64,000 nucleotides of DNA from Halorubrum sp. PV6 (GCF_003990725.2 NZ_CP030064.1:496001-560000), one strand, 5' to 3'. Shown: positions 7,182 through 16,716, counted from the stretch's first letter. Numbers and translations are program-made. Notes: generated from the letters alone by a model not told the origin.

Positions 7182-8596
7182 CCGATACGTCGTCTGACGG
7201 CCCGCCGACTGAGGCGTCAGCGGACGGCCCGCCGACTGAGGCGTCAGCGGACGGCCCGCCGACTGAGGCGTCAGCGGACGGCCCGCCGACCGAGGCGTCA
7301 GCGGACGGCCCACCGACCGAACGGACCCACCGCAGACGAGCAGAGACGGAGCGCTGGCGCGGCGTCGCCGGCGTCGCCCTCGCGCTCGTCGGCGCGGGCG
7401 TGGTCACCAGACAGCCGGCGCTCGTGGTTGTCGGGGCGGTCGGCGTCGGCTACGCGGTGTACGCTCGGATCGGGTCGGCGCCCGCGGCGACGCTCGACCT
7501 CGAGCGACGCGTGAGCGACGACGACCCCGAACCGGGCGACGAGGTGGTCGTCACCGTCCGCGCCCGCAACGTCGGCGACGAGGCCATCCCGGACCTCCGG
7601 CTCGTCGACGGGGTCCCCCCCGGACTGGCCGTGGTCGACGGGCCGGCGCGGATCGCGACCGCGCTCCGACCGGGGGCGACGGCCGCCTTCGACTACACCG
7701 TCCGAGCGAGCCGCGGGGCCCACGAGTGGGAACCCGCGCTCGCGGTCACGCGGGACGCGGCGGGCACCGAAGAGCGGACCACCGCCCTTGCGACGCCGAC
7801 GCGGATCGTCTGTACGCCGACGCTCTCGGCCGGCGGCGACCTCCCGCTGCGCGGGCTGACGACGGTGTCTCACGGCCGCCTCCCGACCGACATCGGGGGG
7901 TCCGGCGTGGAGTTCCACGCCACCCGCGAGTACCGCCGCGGCGACCCGGTCAAGCGAATCGACTGGAACCGGTGGGCGCGGACGGGCGACCTGGCGACGC
8001 TCGAACTCCGCGAGGAGCGGGCCGCGACCGTCGTCCTCCTGATCGACGCCCGCGAGTCGGCGTACGCCGCCAGCGACCCCGACGCCGACACCGCCGTCGA
8101 GGCGAGCGTCGAGGCCGCCCGGCAGGCGTTCTCCGCGCTGGTCGACGCCGGCGACCGGGTCGGTATCGCGGCGCTCGGCCCCCGCGACTGCTGGCTCTCG
8201 CCGGGGTCGGGGACGGCACACGCCGCCCGCGCCCGCGACACGCTGGCGACCGACCCCGCGCTGGCGCCGACGCCGAGCGACGGGTCGTTCTACCGGTCGC
8301 TGTGGCTCCGGCGGTTCCGGCGGCGACTGCCGGGCGACGCGCAGGTGCTCTTCTTCACCCCGCTTGTCGACGACGTGGCCGCGTCGCTCGCGCGTCGGAT
8401 CGACGTCCACGGCCACCTCGTCACCGTCCTCTCACCGGACGTGACTACGGGCGGGACCCTCGGCCGGCGACTCGCCGCGTTCGAACGTCGCGAGCGACTC
8501 CGCAACCTCCGCGGGTCGGGGATCCGGGCTATCGAGTGGGGCGACCGGTCGTTCCCGGTCGCTGTCGCGCGCGCTACCGGGCGGTGGTCGCGGTGA
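7178..8596 (+). CDS. DUF58 domain-containing protein with an N-terminal repeat
   Basis: A 472-residue protein. Residues ~7-48 are a 9-residue tandem repeat (DGPPTEASA). Two hydrophobic helices follow (roughly 63-80 and 82-98), then an extracellular-type beta domain (EPGDEVVVTVRARNVGDE), and then the DUF58 region with its hallmark FHATREYRRGDPVKRIDWN. A von Willebrand-A-like fold follows, with a MIDAS-like start in VVLLIDARES. DUF58 proteins usually work with a MoxR AAA ATPase as a putative metal-dependent assembly chaperone, but no moxR gene lies nearby. ATGA overlaps join it to both neighbours. Confidence 0.88.
   Translation: MTDTSSDGPPTEASADGPPTEASADGPPTEASADGPPTEASADGPPTERTHRRRAETERWRGVAGVALALVGAGVVTRQPALVVVGAVGVGYAVYARIGSAPAATLDLERRVSDDDPEPGDEVVVTVRARNVGDEAIPDLRLVDGVPPGLAVVDGPARIATALRPGATAAFDYTVRASRGAHEWEPALAVTRDAAGTEERTTALATPTRIVCTPTLSAGGDLPLRGLTTVSHGRLPTDIGGSGVEFHATREYRRGDPVKRIDWNRWARTGDLATLELREERAATVVLLIDARESAYAASDPDADTAVEASVEAARQAFSALVDAGDRVGIAALGPRDCWLSPGSGTAHAARARDTLATDPALAPTPSDGSFYRSLWLRRFRRRLPGDAQVLFFTPLVDDVAASLARRIDVHGHLVTVLSPDVTTGGTLGRRLAAFERRERLRNLRGSGIRAIEWGDRSFPVAVARATGRWSR
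7196..7320 (+). repeat. 27-bp in-frame tandem repeat, four full copies plus a partial
   Basis: The unit GACGGCCCGCCGACTGAGGC plus 7 bases begins at 7196, 7223, 7250 and 7277, with a 17-bp partial copy from 7304. Copies are nearly identical; the last ones carry synonymous changes (ACT to ACC, CCG to CCA). It encodes DGPPTEASA at the extreme N-terminus of the DUF58 protein. The length probably varies between strains. Confidence 0.9.
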
Positions 8597-9093
8597 GCCG
8601 ACCGGAGCGGGACGACCGCCCCCCGACCGCCGCCGTCCTCGGCAGCCTCGTCGCCGGGTCGGTCGCGTCGCTGGCGGCGGCGCTCGCCGATCCCCTCGGC
8701 GGCGCGGTCGTGGGGCTCGCCGCGGTCGCCCTCCTCGCCGGCTCGCTCCGACGGGCGCATCGCCTCCTCTCGTGGGGCGTCGGCGTCGGCGTCGTCGGCC
8801 TCGTGGTCGCGGGGTACCGCGGCGGCGCGGTCGAGCCCCTGCTCGCGGCCGGCGTCGGGCTCGCGCTGGCGTGGGACCTCGCGGACCACGGGATCACCCT
8901 CGGCAGGCAGGTGGGACGCGAGGCCCGGACGCGCCGGAACGTCGCGGTCCACGCCGGGACGAACCTGCTCGCGGGCGGGCTCTCGGTCGCGGTCGTCTAC
9001 GGCACCTACTTGACGGCGGCGGGGAACCAGCCGATCGCCGCGCTCGCGCTGCTGCTCTTCGGGGCGGTGGCGCTGGCGTCGGCGCTCCGGTGA
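8593..9093 (+). CDS. Small multi-helix membrane protein closing the DUF58 operon (DUF7519-like)
   Basis: A 166-residue, highly hydrophobic protein with five or six predicted helices. It begins with a GTG that overlaps the DUF58 stop (GTGA). A polar segment, DLADHGITLGRQVGREARTRR, lies between the fourth and fifth helices and matches haloarchaeal proteins found at the end of this operon type. Function is unknown. Operon position suggests a membrane subunit of a complex with the DUF4129 and DUF58 proteins. The family number is from memory; the gene itself is well supported by coupling and composition. Confidence 0.75.
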   Translation: MSRPERDDRPPTAAVLGSLVAGSVASLAAALADPLGGAVVGLAAVALLAGSLRRAHRLLSWGVGVGVVGLVVAGYRGGAVEPLLAAGVGLALAWDLADHGITLGRQVGREARTRRNVAVHAGTNLLAGGLSVAVVYGTYLTAAGNQPIAALALLLFGAVALASALR

Positions 9094-9245
9094 GGACGCC
9101 TCGGCGACCCACCACCGATCGCGGACGCTTTTAAGCCCTCTCGCCGACGCTTCGGTATGCACCTCGAAGCGCCGGAGCCGACCGCCCGGACCGCCCAGCG
9201 TTCCCGTCTCGCCCGAACCGCCCCGGCCCCCTCGCTCTCCCGGCG

Positions 9246-10211
9246 GTGGTCCGCGTGACGGATCTCGTGACGTTCGGCGAGACGATGCTCCGGCTCTCGC
9301 CGCCGCGCGGCGAGCGACTGGAGACCACCGACAGCCTGGGCGTGCAGGCCGGCGGCGCAGAGAGCAACGTCGCGGTGGGCGCCGCGCGGCTCGGCGCCGA
9401 CGCCGTCTGGCTCTCCAGGCTCCCGGACTCGCCGCTCGGGCGGCGGGTCGTCGGCGAACTCCGGAGCCACGGCGTCCGGATGGGCGTCTCGTGGGCCGAC
9501 CCGGAGACGAGTCGGCTCGGCACGTACTACCTCGAACACGGCGGCGAGCCGCGCGGGACGAACGTGATCTACGACCGCGCGGACGCCGCGATCACCGCCG
9601 TCACGCCCGCGGAGCTCCCGACCGGAGCCTTAGAGGCGGCCGAGCGGTTCCACACCACGGGGATCACGCCAGCGCTCTCGGACCGGGCCGCCGAGACGAC
9701 GACGGCCCTGCTCCGCGCCGCGGGCGAGGCCGGCGTGACGCGCTCGTTCGACCTCAACTACCGGGCGAAGCTCTGGGACCCCGCGACCGCCCGCGCCGCG
9801 TACGAAGACCTGTTCGAACACGTCGACACCCTCTTCGTCCCCCTGCGGGACGCTCGCGAGGTGTTAGGTCGCGAGGGCGGTGCAATCGACGTCGCCCACG
9901 GGCTCGCGTCGTCGTTCGACTTCGAGACGGTCGTCGTCACCCGCGGGACCGAGGGGGCCGTCGCCCTCCGGAACGGCGCGGTCCACGAGCAGGGCGTCTT
10001 CGAGGCCGACACCTTCGACGCGATCGGCACCGGCGACGCGTTCGTCGCCGGGTACCTGACGAAGCGGATCGACGGGGGGAGCGTGCCAGACGCCTTGGAG
10101 TGGGCCGCCGCGACCGCCGCGCTGAAGCGCACCGTCGACGGCGACCTCGCGGTGGTCACGCCCGACGACGTCGAGGGCGTCGTCGACGGCGCGGGTGGGA
10201 TCGACCGGTAG
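9246..10211 (+). CDS. kdgK: PfkB-family sugar kinase, probably 2-keto-3-deoxygluconate kinase
   Basis: A 321-residue ribokinase/PfkB kinase. The N-terminal substrate half has [12 protein letters not shown] and the [15 protein letters not shown] substrate-binding motif. The C-terminal signature [20 protein letters not shown] contains the GTGD anion hole and catalytic Asp. The opening resembles haloarchaeal KDG kinases, which phosphorylate 2-keto-3-deoxygluconate in the semi-phosphorylative Entner-Doudoroff pathway. Fructokinase-type activity cannot be excluded from sequence. Three close in-frame starts exist (GTG at 9246, 9255 and 9264); the third (VTFGETM) fits the family core best. It is a monocistronic gene convergent with the pabC-like gene. 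Confidence 0.85.
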   Translation: MVRVTDLVTFGETMLRLSPPRGERLETTDSLGVQAGGAESNVAVGAARLGADAVWLSRLPDSPLGRRVVGELRSHGVRMGVSWADPETSRLGTYYLEHGGEPRGTNVIYDRADAAITAVTPAELPTGALEAAERFHTTGITPALSDRAAETTTALLRAAGEAGVTRSFDLNYRAKLWDPATARAAYEDLFEHVDTLFVPLRDAREVLGREGGAIDVAHGLASSFDFETVVVTRGTEGAVALRNGAVHEQGVFEADTFDAIGTGDAFVAGYLTKRIDGGSVPDALEWAAATAALKRTVDGDLAVVTPDDVEGVVDGAGGIDR

Positions 10212-10289
10212 ATCGATTTATAAATAAACCGCGGTGGCGCGCTCCTCTGGGCGGGCGGGAACGAAGGCGCGTTCGCCTCCATCAGCCGT

Positions 10290-11207
10290 TTATAAGCGCT
10301 CGCCGTCGTAATACTCTTTTTCCACCCGTCGATCGAACAGCCGCGAGAGCAGCGTGGTCAGGGGGCCCGCGACGCCCTCGCCGTGGCCGTCGACCGCGAT
10401 ACCGTCCACCGTGGCGACCGGCCGGACCTCCCACGTCGAGTTGGTGAGGAACACCTCGTCGGCCTCGCGCACCGCGTCTGGCGCGTAGGTCCCCTCCTCG
10501 ACCGGGATCCCCTCCTCCTCGGCGATCTCGATCACCGTGCGCCGCGTCACGCCGGGGAGGATCGGCCCGTCGAGCGAGGGCGTCTTGAGGGCGGTGCCGT
10601 CGGCGAAAAAGAGGTTCGCGGTCGCTCCCTCGGCGACGTTGCCCTCGGGGTCGAGCAGGAGTGCCTCGTCGGCGCCGGTCACGCGCAGTTCCAGTCGCGC
10701 GAGGATGCCGTTGAGGTAGTTGTGCGTCTTCGCGTCGGCCGGGAGCGCCCGCGAGGACGGCTTCCGGGTCTTCGTCGTCTGGAGCGCAGCGGGCCCGTCG
10801 TGGACCGGCTCGGAGCCGACGCCGCCGCGGGGGAGCGGCTTCGCGATCACGACGACGGTCGGGTCGACCTCGGGCTGTGGGTCGAGCGTGCCGGGCTGGA
10901 CGCCGCGAGTGATCGAGAGTTTCAGGTAGGCGTCTTCGAAGTCGTTGGCCGCGAGCGTCTCGTCGACCCGCGATTTTAACGCCGTATCCGCGAGCCCGTG
11001 ATCGAGCCCGAGCGTCTCGCAGGTGTCCGCGAGCCGCGCCGCGTGGTCGTCCCACCGAAAAACCTCGCCGCCGTACGCGCGCATCGTCTCGAAGGCGGCG
11101 TCGCCGTAGGCGAACCCGCGGTCCTCGACGGAGACGGTCGCCGCCGAGGCGGGCACCACCTCGCCGTCGACGTGGTACCGCGGCTCGTCGCCGTCGCCTT
11201 CAGACAT
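10290..11207 (-). CDS. pabC: Class IV aminotransferase fold enzyme, probable aminodeoxychorismate lyase (PabC-like)
   Basis: A PLP enzyme of the branched-chain aminotransferase/ADC lyase fold, about 305 residues. The opening YHVDGEVVPASAATVSVEDR and GFAYGDAAFETMRAYGG are family hallmarks. The likely Schiff-base lysine lies in DAKTHNYLNGI, and the cofactor glutamate and phosphate contacts are in NVAEGATANLFF and TRRTVIEIAEEEG. It is the third gene after pabB and pabA and overlaps pabA by a few bases, so release of pyruvate from aminodeoxychorismate to give p-aminobenzoate for folate is the best guess. A D-amino-acid or branched-chain aminotransferase role remains possible. An in-frame GTG at 11213 is an alternative start. 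Confidence 0.8.
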   Translation of the reverse strand: MSEGDGDEPRYHVDGEVVPASAATVSVEDRGFAYGDAAFETMRAYGGEVFRWDDHAARLADTCETLGLDHGLADTALKSRVDETLAANDFEDAYLKLSITRGVQPGTLDPQPEVDPTVVVIAKPLPRGGVGSEPVHDGPAALQTTKTRKPSSRALPADAKTHNYLNGILARLELRVTGADEALLLDPEGNVAEGATANLFFADGTALKTPSLDGPILPGVTRRTVIEIAEEEGIPVEEGTYAPDAVREADEVFLTNSTWEVRPVATVDGIAVDGHGEGVAGPLTTLLSRLFDRRVEKEYYDGERL

Positions 11208-11847
11208 CCTCACACACCTCCACGAAGTTCGCGACCATCGCCTTTCCCCGCGGCGTCAGGATGCTTTCCGGGTGGAACTGGACGCCGACGTGCGGCTTCT
11301 CGCGGTGGCGCACGCCCATGACGACCTCGCGTTCGTCCTCCGTGCGCGCGGTCTCGACCAGCTCGTCGGGGAGGTCCTCGCGCTCGACACAGAGCGAGTG
11401 GTACCGGCCGACGCGAAGCCGGTCGGGGAGACCGGCGAACACGCCCGCACCGTCGTGGGTGATAGTCGACGGTTTCCCGTGGACGACCTCCGGGGCGTGG
11501 CCCACCGGACTCCCACCGTGTGCACACAGCGCTTGGTGGCCGAGACAGACGCCGAACACGGGCCGGTCCAGCTCGAAGGCGTCGATCGACACCCCGGCCG
11601 CCGCGGGGGTCCCCGGCCCCGGCGAGACGACGACGCCGTCGGGGTCGAGGGCTCGAATCTCCTCGACGCCGACCGCGTCGTTGCGCCGCACCGCGACCGC
11701 GCCGGCGACCTCGCCGACGTACTGGACCAGGTTGTACGCGAACGAGTCGTAGTTGTCGACGACGAGGATCCGAACGTCCGAGTCGCCCGCGCCGGGCCGC
11801 CACCCGGCGGCCGCCCCCGTTGCCGCCCGGTCGGTCTCGTCGGTCAT
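11200..11847 (-). CDS. pabA: Glutamine amidotransferase of aminodeoxychorismate/anthranilate synthase
   Basis: A 215-residue class I glutamine amidotransferase that supplies ammonia to the chorismate-utilising partner. The core starts [20 protein letters not shown]. The nucleophile Cys is in GVCLGHQAL, the oxyanion region in VVSPGPGTP, and the His-Glu pair in [13 protein letters not shown]. The N-terminus has about 25 extra low-complexity residues. Its ATG overlaps the pabB stop (ATGA), implying tight translational coupling and a 1:1 complex. TrpG and PabA cannot be told apart by sequence alone; the neighbouring PabC-like gene favours the folate branch. Confidence 0.9.
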   Translation of the reverse strand: MTDETDRAATGAAAGWRPGAGDSDVRILVVDNYDSFAYNLVQYVGEVAGAVAVRRNDAVGVEEIRALDPDGVVVSPGPGTPAAAGVSIDAFELDRPVFGVCLGHQALCAHGGSPVGHAPEVVHGKPSTITHDGAGVFAGLPDRLRVGRYHSLCVEREDLPDELVETARTEDEREVVMGVRHREKPHVGVQFHPESILTPRGKAMVANFVEVCEDV

Positions 11848-13478
11848 CGCTCCTCCTCCACGGCCATCCCGCCGGCCGCGAGCGCCTCGTCGACCGCGGT
11901 CACGAGGGCGCCGGCCTTCGCGAGCGTCTCCTCGTACTCGGCGTCCGGCTCGGAGTCGTGGACGATACCGGCGCCGACGCGCAGGTGGTACTCGGTCGCC
12001 CACCGGACCAGCGTCCGGATGACGATGTTGAGCGTCGCCCGGCCGTCGAAGCCGGCCGCGAGCATCGAGCCGGTGTAGGGGCCGCGCCGCGTCGCCTCCA
12101 GCTCGTCGATGATCTCCATCGTCCGGGGCTTCGGCGCGCCGGTGATCGTCCCGCCGGGGAAACACGCCGCGACGGCGTCCGCGAGCCCGACGTCGCGGTG
12201 CGCCTCTCCCTCCACCAGGCTCACGAGGTGCATCACCTCGCTGTACCGGTCCACCCGGCGGTACTCGGCCACGTCGACCGTGCCGAACCGGGAGACCTTC
12301 CCGAGGTCGTTGCGCTCTAAGTCGACGAGCATGGCGTGTTCCGCGCGCTCTTTCGCGTCGCCGGTGAGCTCCGCCTCCATCTCGGCGTCCTCTGCGGGGC
12401 TCTCGCCGCGCGGTCGGGTGCCGGCGATGGGCTCCGTCACGAGTCGCGCGCCGGCCTCGGCTGTCTCCTCGTCGCCACCTGTTTCGCCTGTTTCCTCGGC
12501 TGGAATCCGCTCTAAGAGCAACTCCGGGCTCGCGCTCACGAGGTCGACTCCGGTCGGCCGCCGCGAGAACTCGATCAGCCCGGAGTACGGCGCCGGGTTC
12601 ACGCTCCTGAGGGCGTCGTACGCCTCGACGGGGTGGACCGCGGCCGGGGCGCGAAGCCGCTGTGAGACGTTCGCCTGGAAGGTGTCGCCGTCGCGGACGA
12701 ACCCCTTCACCCGCCGGACCGCCTCCGCGTACGCCTCGCGGCCCGCGTCGCTCTCGAAGGTCGCCGTCTCGGCCTCCGGGTCGGGAGCCGGGCCGACCGC
12801 GGGGTCGCCGGACTCGATCCGATCGATCAGCGCGCCCGCCCGCGCCGCCCCGTCGTCGAACAGCGCGTCGAGCGCGTCGCGGTCGCCCGCGGGGTCGTCG
12901 AGCCCCTCGGGCACGCGCGGGCAGGCCGTCACCCGGAGTGTGACGGGCTCGCCGCTCCCCGACGAAACCGGGCACTCCCACGCCGCCACGCGGTCGAACA
13001 GGCCCACCGCGAGCCGGGGGAGCCCTCGGTCGTCGACCGCGCCCGGACCCGCCGGCGCCGACGCCGGGAACGTCTCCAGTTCGCGGGCCACGTCATACGA
13101 GAGCCACCCGAACGCGCCGCAGGGGTAGGGGACCGCACAGTCGCCGCGCGCGAGGGTCTCGCCGTCGAGTCGGCCCTCCAAGGCCGCGAGCGTGGGGCTC
13201 GGGCGTCGGTAGTCGCCGGTGTCGGCCTCGTGCGTCGCCATCGCCGCCTCGTCGGAGACGGTGAGTCGCTCGACCGGGTCGACGCCGAAGTACCCCCAGC
13301 CGGGCTGGCCGCCGGTGGTCTCATAACAGAAGCCGCCGGGGCCGTCGCGAGCGCGCCGGTAGGCCGCGAAGGGGTCGTCGACGGCGACCCGGCGCTCGAC
13401 CGGGACGCGGGCGCCCGCGGGCGCCGCGGCGGCGACCTCGCGGAATCGGTCCCGGTCGGTGTGTACCGATCGCTGCAT
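11844..13478 (-). CDS. pabB: Chorismate-binding synthase component I, probable aminodeoxychorismate synthase
   Basis: A 544-residue member of the TrpE/PabB family. The N-terminal half has the FGVDPVERL and [14 protein letters not shown] structural motifs. The catalytic C-terminal half has [54 protein letters not shown] and [10 protein letters not shown]. Classical PabB enzymes carry lysine in PIKGT, while anthranilate synthases have PIAGT; this protein has the alanine form. The linked amidotransferase and PabC-like genes nevertheless point to p-aminobenzoate synthesis. It heads a three-gene overlapping operon. A stretch near residues 330-350 is an acidic, Glu-rich insertion. Confidence 0.82.
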   Translation of the reverse strand: MQRSVHTDRDRFREVAAAAPAGARVPVERRVAVDDPFAAYRRARDGPGGFCYETTGGQPGWGYFGVDPVERLTVSDEAAMATHEADTGDYRRPSPTLAALEGRLDGETLARGDCAVPYPCGAFGWLSYDVARELETFPASAPAGPGAVDDRGLPRLAVGLFDRVAAWECPVSSGSGEPVTLRVTACPRVPEGLDDPAGDRDALDALFDDGAARAGALIDRIESGDPAVGPAPDPEAETATFESDAGREAYAEAVRRVKGFVRDGDTFQANVSQRLRAPAAVHPVEAYDALRSVNPAPYSGLIEFSRRPTGVDLVSASPELLLERIPAEETGETGGDEETAEAGARLVTEPIAGTRPRGESPAEDAEMEAELTGDAKERAEHAMLVDLERNDLGKVSRFGTVDVAEYRRVDRYSEVMHLVSLVEGEAHRDVGLADAVAACFPGGTITGAPKPRTMEIIDELEATRRGPYTGSMLAAGFDGRATLNIVIRTLVRWATEYHLRVGAGIVHDSEPDAEYEETLAKAGALVTAVDEALAAGGMAVEEER

Positions 13479-13524
13479 GTCTCCCGGTTCGGCGGCGCGG
13501 ACGAAACAGTTGCGGTCGGGGGGC

Positions 13525-14088
13525 TCAGAACTCGCCGGCGCGGTCGATCCACGTCGCGGCCCGCTTTTCGCCGACGCTCGTTCCCTCGGCGACCGCCTCG
13601 GCGTCGGCCGCCGCGAGGTCCGCGACGGTCTCGATGCCGATGTCGGCGAGTCGCTCGGCGTAGGCCGGGCCGATTCCCTTTATCTCCTCGACGCCGACGC
13701 CCGACTCCGCGGCGGGTGCATCGCTCTCGTCGTCGGCTACTTCCTCGCTCTCCGCGGCGGCCGGCTCGTCGTCGGCCGCTTCCTCGGTCTCGTCTGCGAG
13801 TTCGGTCTCGTCGGCCGACTCGTCGTCAGCAGGCTCGGCCGCCTCGTCATCGGCCGCCTCGTCGTCGATAGGCTCGTCATCGATCGACTCACTCTCGTCG
13901 CCCGCGTCCTCCGCTTCGTCTTCGGCGGCGGGGGTTTCCTCGACTGCCGCCTCGTCCGCGTCCTCGTCGTCGCCCGCGTCGGAGCGCTCGGACTCGCGTT
14001 CGACGGTCACTTCCGGGTCTGTCTCCTCGCGCTCTGCGGGGTCGCTCCCGATGCCGAGTTTCGCTTTGATCTTCTGTAGTAGGGCCAT
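13525..14088 (-). CDS. Acidic low-complexity protein with a C-terminal helix-hairpin-helix domain
   Basis: A 187-residue protein. The short N-terminal basic/amphipathic piece [14 protein letters not shown] is followed by ~110 residues of almost pure Asp/Glu/Ala/Ser, and then a helix-hairpin-helix module ([20 protein letters not shown], then [20 protein letters not shown]). HhH modules of this Rad51-N/NusA-like type bind DNA or proteins. The acidic region may mimic nucleic acid or act as a flexible tether. A box A sits 23-32 nt upstream of the ATG at 14088. In-frame codons upstream of that ATG belong to the promoter region and are not coding. Role unknown. Confidence 0.85.
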   Translation of the reverse strand: MALLQKIKAKLGIGSDPAEREETDPEVTVERESERSDAGDDEDADEAAVEETPAAEDEAEDAGDESESIDDEPIDDEAADDEAAEPADDESADETELADETEEAADDEPAAAESEEVADDESDAPAAESGVGVEEIKGIGPAYAERLADIGIETVADLAAADAEAVAEGTSVGEKRAATWIDRAGEF

Positions 14089-14110
14089 TACGCGAAGGTA
14101 CGACCGTGGG

Positions 14111-14120
14111 ATATTTAAAA
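14111..14120 (-). promoter_or_regulatory. Box A of the HhH protein gene
   Basis: On the minus strand this reads TTTTAAATAT, an excellent haloarchaeal TATA element 23-32 nt before the ATG. This spacing predicts a leaderless mRNA. Confidence 0.75.
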
Positions 14121-14225
14121 GCCGTCGCCGCCGCGAAACGCCTCGCCGCGTCGCGTCCGGCTGCCGCCCGCTCCCGGCGAGGCCGTCCCGCCGGCTTATA
14201 AGCGTCACCGGCGCGAACGACCGGC

Positions 14226-14684
14226 ATGGACGCTCTCAATCCGGTGATGTGGTCGGTCCACGTCGGCTTCGCGGTGCTGTGGACCGGCAGCGTGTTCTTC
14301 GTCGCGACGGCGGTGCTTCCCCCCGCGCTCCGCGGCGAAATCGACGGCGACGCGCTCGGCTCGATGGTCGACCGACTCCGGTGGATCACCCGTATCGCCG
14401 CGCTCGCGTTCCTCGCCTCCGGCGGCCACATGGCCGGCACCCTCTACACGGTCGAGTCGCTCACGAGCACCGGCCGCGGTCACCTCGTCTTGACGATGAT
14501 CGGCCTGTGGTTCCTGATAACCGGCCTCGTTGAGGCCGGCAGCGGGAAACTCACAGACGGTCTCGACGCCGGCAAACTCCGCGAGCCGGCCCGCGACGCG
14601 AAACCCTTCTTCTACGGCGCCGCCGGGCTCTCGGTGGCGCTCGTCGTGACGGCCGGCCTCCTCGCGAGCCCGACGCTGCTGTAA
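14226..14684 (+). CDS. Four-helix membrane protein, CopD-like
   Basis: A 152-residue integral membrane protein with four hydrophobic helices: about residues 9-29, 54-72, 85-102 and 129-149. The histidine-containing first helix (WSVHVGFAVLWTGSVFF) and the ASGGHMAG segment recall CopD/copper-resistance-type or DUF4149-like proteins. The assignment is tentative and metal or haem binding is only an inference. A TTATAA box lies 24-30 nt before the ATG, predicting a leaderless transcript. It is divergent from the HhH gene and convergent with aroE. Confidence 0.7.
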   Translation: MDALNPVMWSVHVGFAVLWTGSVFFVATAVLPPALRGEIDGDALGSMVDRLRWITRIAALAFLASGGHMAGTLYTVESLTSTGRGHLVLTMIGLWFLITGLVEAGSGKLTDGLDAGKLREPARDAKPFFYGAAGLSVALVVTAGLLASPTLL

Positions 14685-14712
14685 CTCGGTTGCGGCCCGC
14701 GACCGCGCCCGA

Positions 14713-15537
14713 CTACTCCAACTCCGCCCGCAGCGCGGCGTTCATCGCCTCCACGGGCGCGTCGGCGCCGGTCCAGATCTCGAACGCTTCCATCCCCTGA
14801 AACAGCAGCATCCACGCGCCGTCTATCGTCGTCGCGCCGGCTTCGGCCGCCTCCCGGAGGAGCCGCGTCTCGATGGGCGCGTACACGGCGTCGAGGACGG
14901 CGAGGTCGCCGTGGAGGTGGTCGGCCGGCACCGGCGTCGTCTCGGGGGCGTCCATCCCCACGCTGGTCGCGTTGACCAACACGTCGGCGCCGGCGACGCG
15001 CTCGCCGAGGTCGTCGAGGCCGGAGCCGGTTGCGCCGGGGACCGCCTCGGCGAGTTCGACCGCTCGCTCGGCGGTGCGGTTCGCGACGTGGATCGCCGCG
15101 CCCGCGTCGGCCAGCGCGAACGCGGCCGCCCGCCCCGCGCCGCCGGCTCCGACCACGACCGCCTCTCGTCCGTCCAACTCCACGCCGTGGTGGGCGAACG
15201 CGCGTTTCACGCCCGCGGCGTCGGTGTTGTGGCCGCGGGGGCGGTCGGCGTCGCCGGACCGGACCGGCTCGAAATCGACCGTGTTGACCGCGCCGATCCG
15301 CTCGGCGAGCGGCGCGGGGTCGACCGCCGTCAGCGCGTCCTGTTTAAAAGGGACCGTGACGTTGAGCCCGGCGACGCCGAGCGCGCCGGCGCCCTCGATG
15401 GCGGCGACGGCGTCGTCCGGGGCCGGCTCGAACGTCAGGTAGCGCGCGTCGATTCCAAGCGTCCCGTAGCCGGCCTCGTGCATCGGCGGCGACAGCGAGT
15501 GGCCGACCGGGTTCCCGATCAGTCCGTACACGTCCAT
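14713..15537 (-). CDS. aroE: Shikimate dehydrogenase
   Basis: A 274-residue enzyme that reduces 3-dehydroshikimate to shikimate with NADPH in aromatic amino-acid and chorismate synthesis. Substrate-site motifs [17 protein letters not shown] and NVTVPFKQ (catalytic Lys) are intact, as is the catalytic Asp in GHNTDAAG. The Rossmann loop [11 protein letters not shown] and the NADP-selecting NRTAERA follow, then NATSVGM and the C-terminal [11 protein letters not shown]. It delivers the shikimate that becomes chorismate, the substrate of the nearby pabB product, but the genes are not in one operon. Confidence 0.96.
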   Translation of the reverse strand: MDVYGLIGNPVGHSLSPPMHEAGYGTLGIDARYLTFEPAPDDAVAAIEGAGALGVAGLNVTVPFKQDALTAVDPAPLAERIGAVNTVDFEPVRSGDADRPRGHNTDAAGVKRAFAHHGVELDGREAVVVGAGGAGRAAAFALADAGAAIHVANRTAERAVELAEAVPGATGSGLDDLGERVAGADVLVNATSVGMDAPETTPVPADHLHGDLAVLDAVYAPIETRLLREAAEAGATTIDGAWMLLFQGMEAFEIWTGADAPVEAMNAALRAELE

Positions 15538-15588
15538 GCCCGCTCAGGCGGCCGCGACCGACTAAAGCGGCGTGGTCGGTCGGACGCG

Positions 15589-16716
15589 TCACTTGCCGTC
15601 CGTCTCTCGGTCCGTGTCGATCACGTCTTCGAGCGTCTCCGTGCCCACGTCGCTCGCGAGTTTGACGCCCACGAGCGACACCACGATGCCGCCGACGATG
15701 AACGCCGTGAGCTGCTGGACCGGACTGACGGTGAGACTCCCCATCTCGAACGCGGGAAGGATCGACTCCTGTGCGAGAAAGTAGCCGGCGAACCCGCGGA
15801 CGACGAGCGCGACCGCGGCGATGACGAAGGGGAGGTTGAGGTACGGGGTGCGAATGCCCTCGTCGCGGATCAGCTCGTCGAGCAGTCGCCCGACCGCCGC
15901 GGTCACACCGGCCACGGCGAACCACGGGACCGCGGTGTAGACGAACTCGACCGCCTCCACCAGCGCCGGCGTGTCGGTTAATCCCGACGCGGCGAGGAAG
16001 CCGAAGAAGCCGCCGACCAGCGCGAGTCCGCCCGCGACCACGTACGTCACGATCGACACCTGCCCGGCGTACAGCGCCTCGCGTATCCGCTCCGGCATCC
16101 CCGCGACGGCGCGGTCGATCGCGAGTCCCTTATAAAGGAGCGCCCCGCCGAGCAGCCCGGCGACGCCCGCGATCGCCTCGCCGGCGGAGAACCAGTAGAA
16201 CAGCGCGGGCACCAAGAGGAGCGCGATCCCGAACGGGACGAGGATCGTCGATCGGAGCTGCTCGTCGGCGAGGAACTGCTTGAGCAGGTAGTAGGTCGAT
16301 TCGATGTCGCGGGCCTGCCGCACCACCACCCGGTCGACCGAGTCGACGGGAATACGCGACTCCACGATCGGGAGGACCCGCTCGTCTTCGGCCGAGTCGA
16401 CGACGACGATGGCGGCTCGGGGGTCGTAGCGGTCAACGAGGTCGTCGAGCTGGGCGGCGATCGAGCGGTCGGCGCCGACCGCGCTGTCGCTTTCCGCCGA
16501 GACGACCGCGACGACCGACTCCTCGCGCTCGTCGCGGAGGTCGCGAGCGACTCGCAGCGATTCGAGCAGACAGTTGACGCTGGCGTCTTCGGGGTCGCTC
16601 AGGCCCGCGTCGGTGACGAGCGAGCGGACCGCTTCCCAGCCGGCGACCGGCATCGGGACGTTCGTGGCCCGGCCGATCGCCCCGGAGCGGTCGATACAGA
16701 TGACCAGCGTCGTCAC
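15589..16716 (-). CDS. DUF373 family membrane protein
   Basis: A 375-residue archaeal DUF373 protein. The soluble N-terminal domain (~140 residues) opens with TLVICIDRSGAIGRAT and contains the Rossmann-like segments VAVVSAESDS and AAIVVVDSAEDE. The following part has six or seven transmembrane helices. The family is found across archaea and its function is unknown. The N-terminal domain begins with an Asp-rich VICIDR strand, suggesting nucleotide or metal binding (inference). It lies downstream of sppA on the same strand, with a ~70-bp gap. Confidence 0.88.
   Translation of the reverse strand: MTTLVICIDRSGAIGRATNVPMPVAGWEAVRSLVTDAGLSDPEDASVNCLLESLRVARDLRDEREESVVAVVSAESDSAVGADRSIAAQLDDLVDRYDPRAAIVVVDSAEDERVLPIVESRIPVDSVDRVVVRQARDIESTYYLLKQFLADEQLRSTILVPFGIALLLVPALFYWFSAGEAIAGVAGLLGGALLYKGLAIDRAVAGMPERIREALYAGQVSIVTYVVAGGLALVGGFFGFLAASGLTDTPALVEAVEFVYTAVPWFAVAGVTAAVGRLLDELIRDEGIRTPYLNLPFVIAAVALVVRGFAGYFLAQESILPAFEMGSLTVSPVQQLTAFIVGGIVVSLVGVKLASDVGTETLEDVIDTDRETDGK

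Noticed and set aside
5880-7313. A 477-codon minus-strand frame containing a GRPLTPQSA repeat
   Set aside because: It is antisense to the DUF4129-DUF58 operon; its repeat is only the 27-bp DNA repeat read backwards.
7196-7320. CRISPR-like direct repeats
   Set aside because: The units are contiguous without spacers and in frame with a protein.
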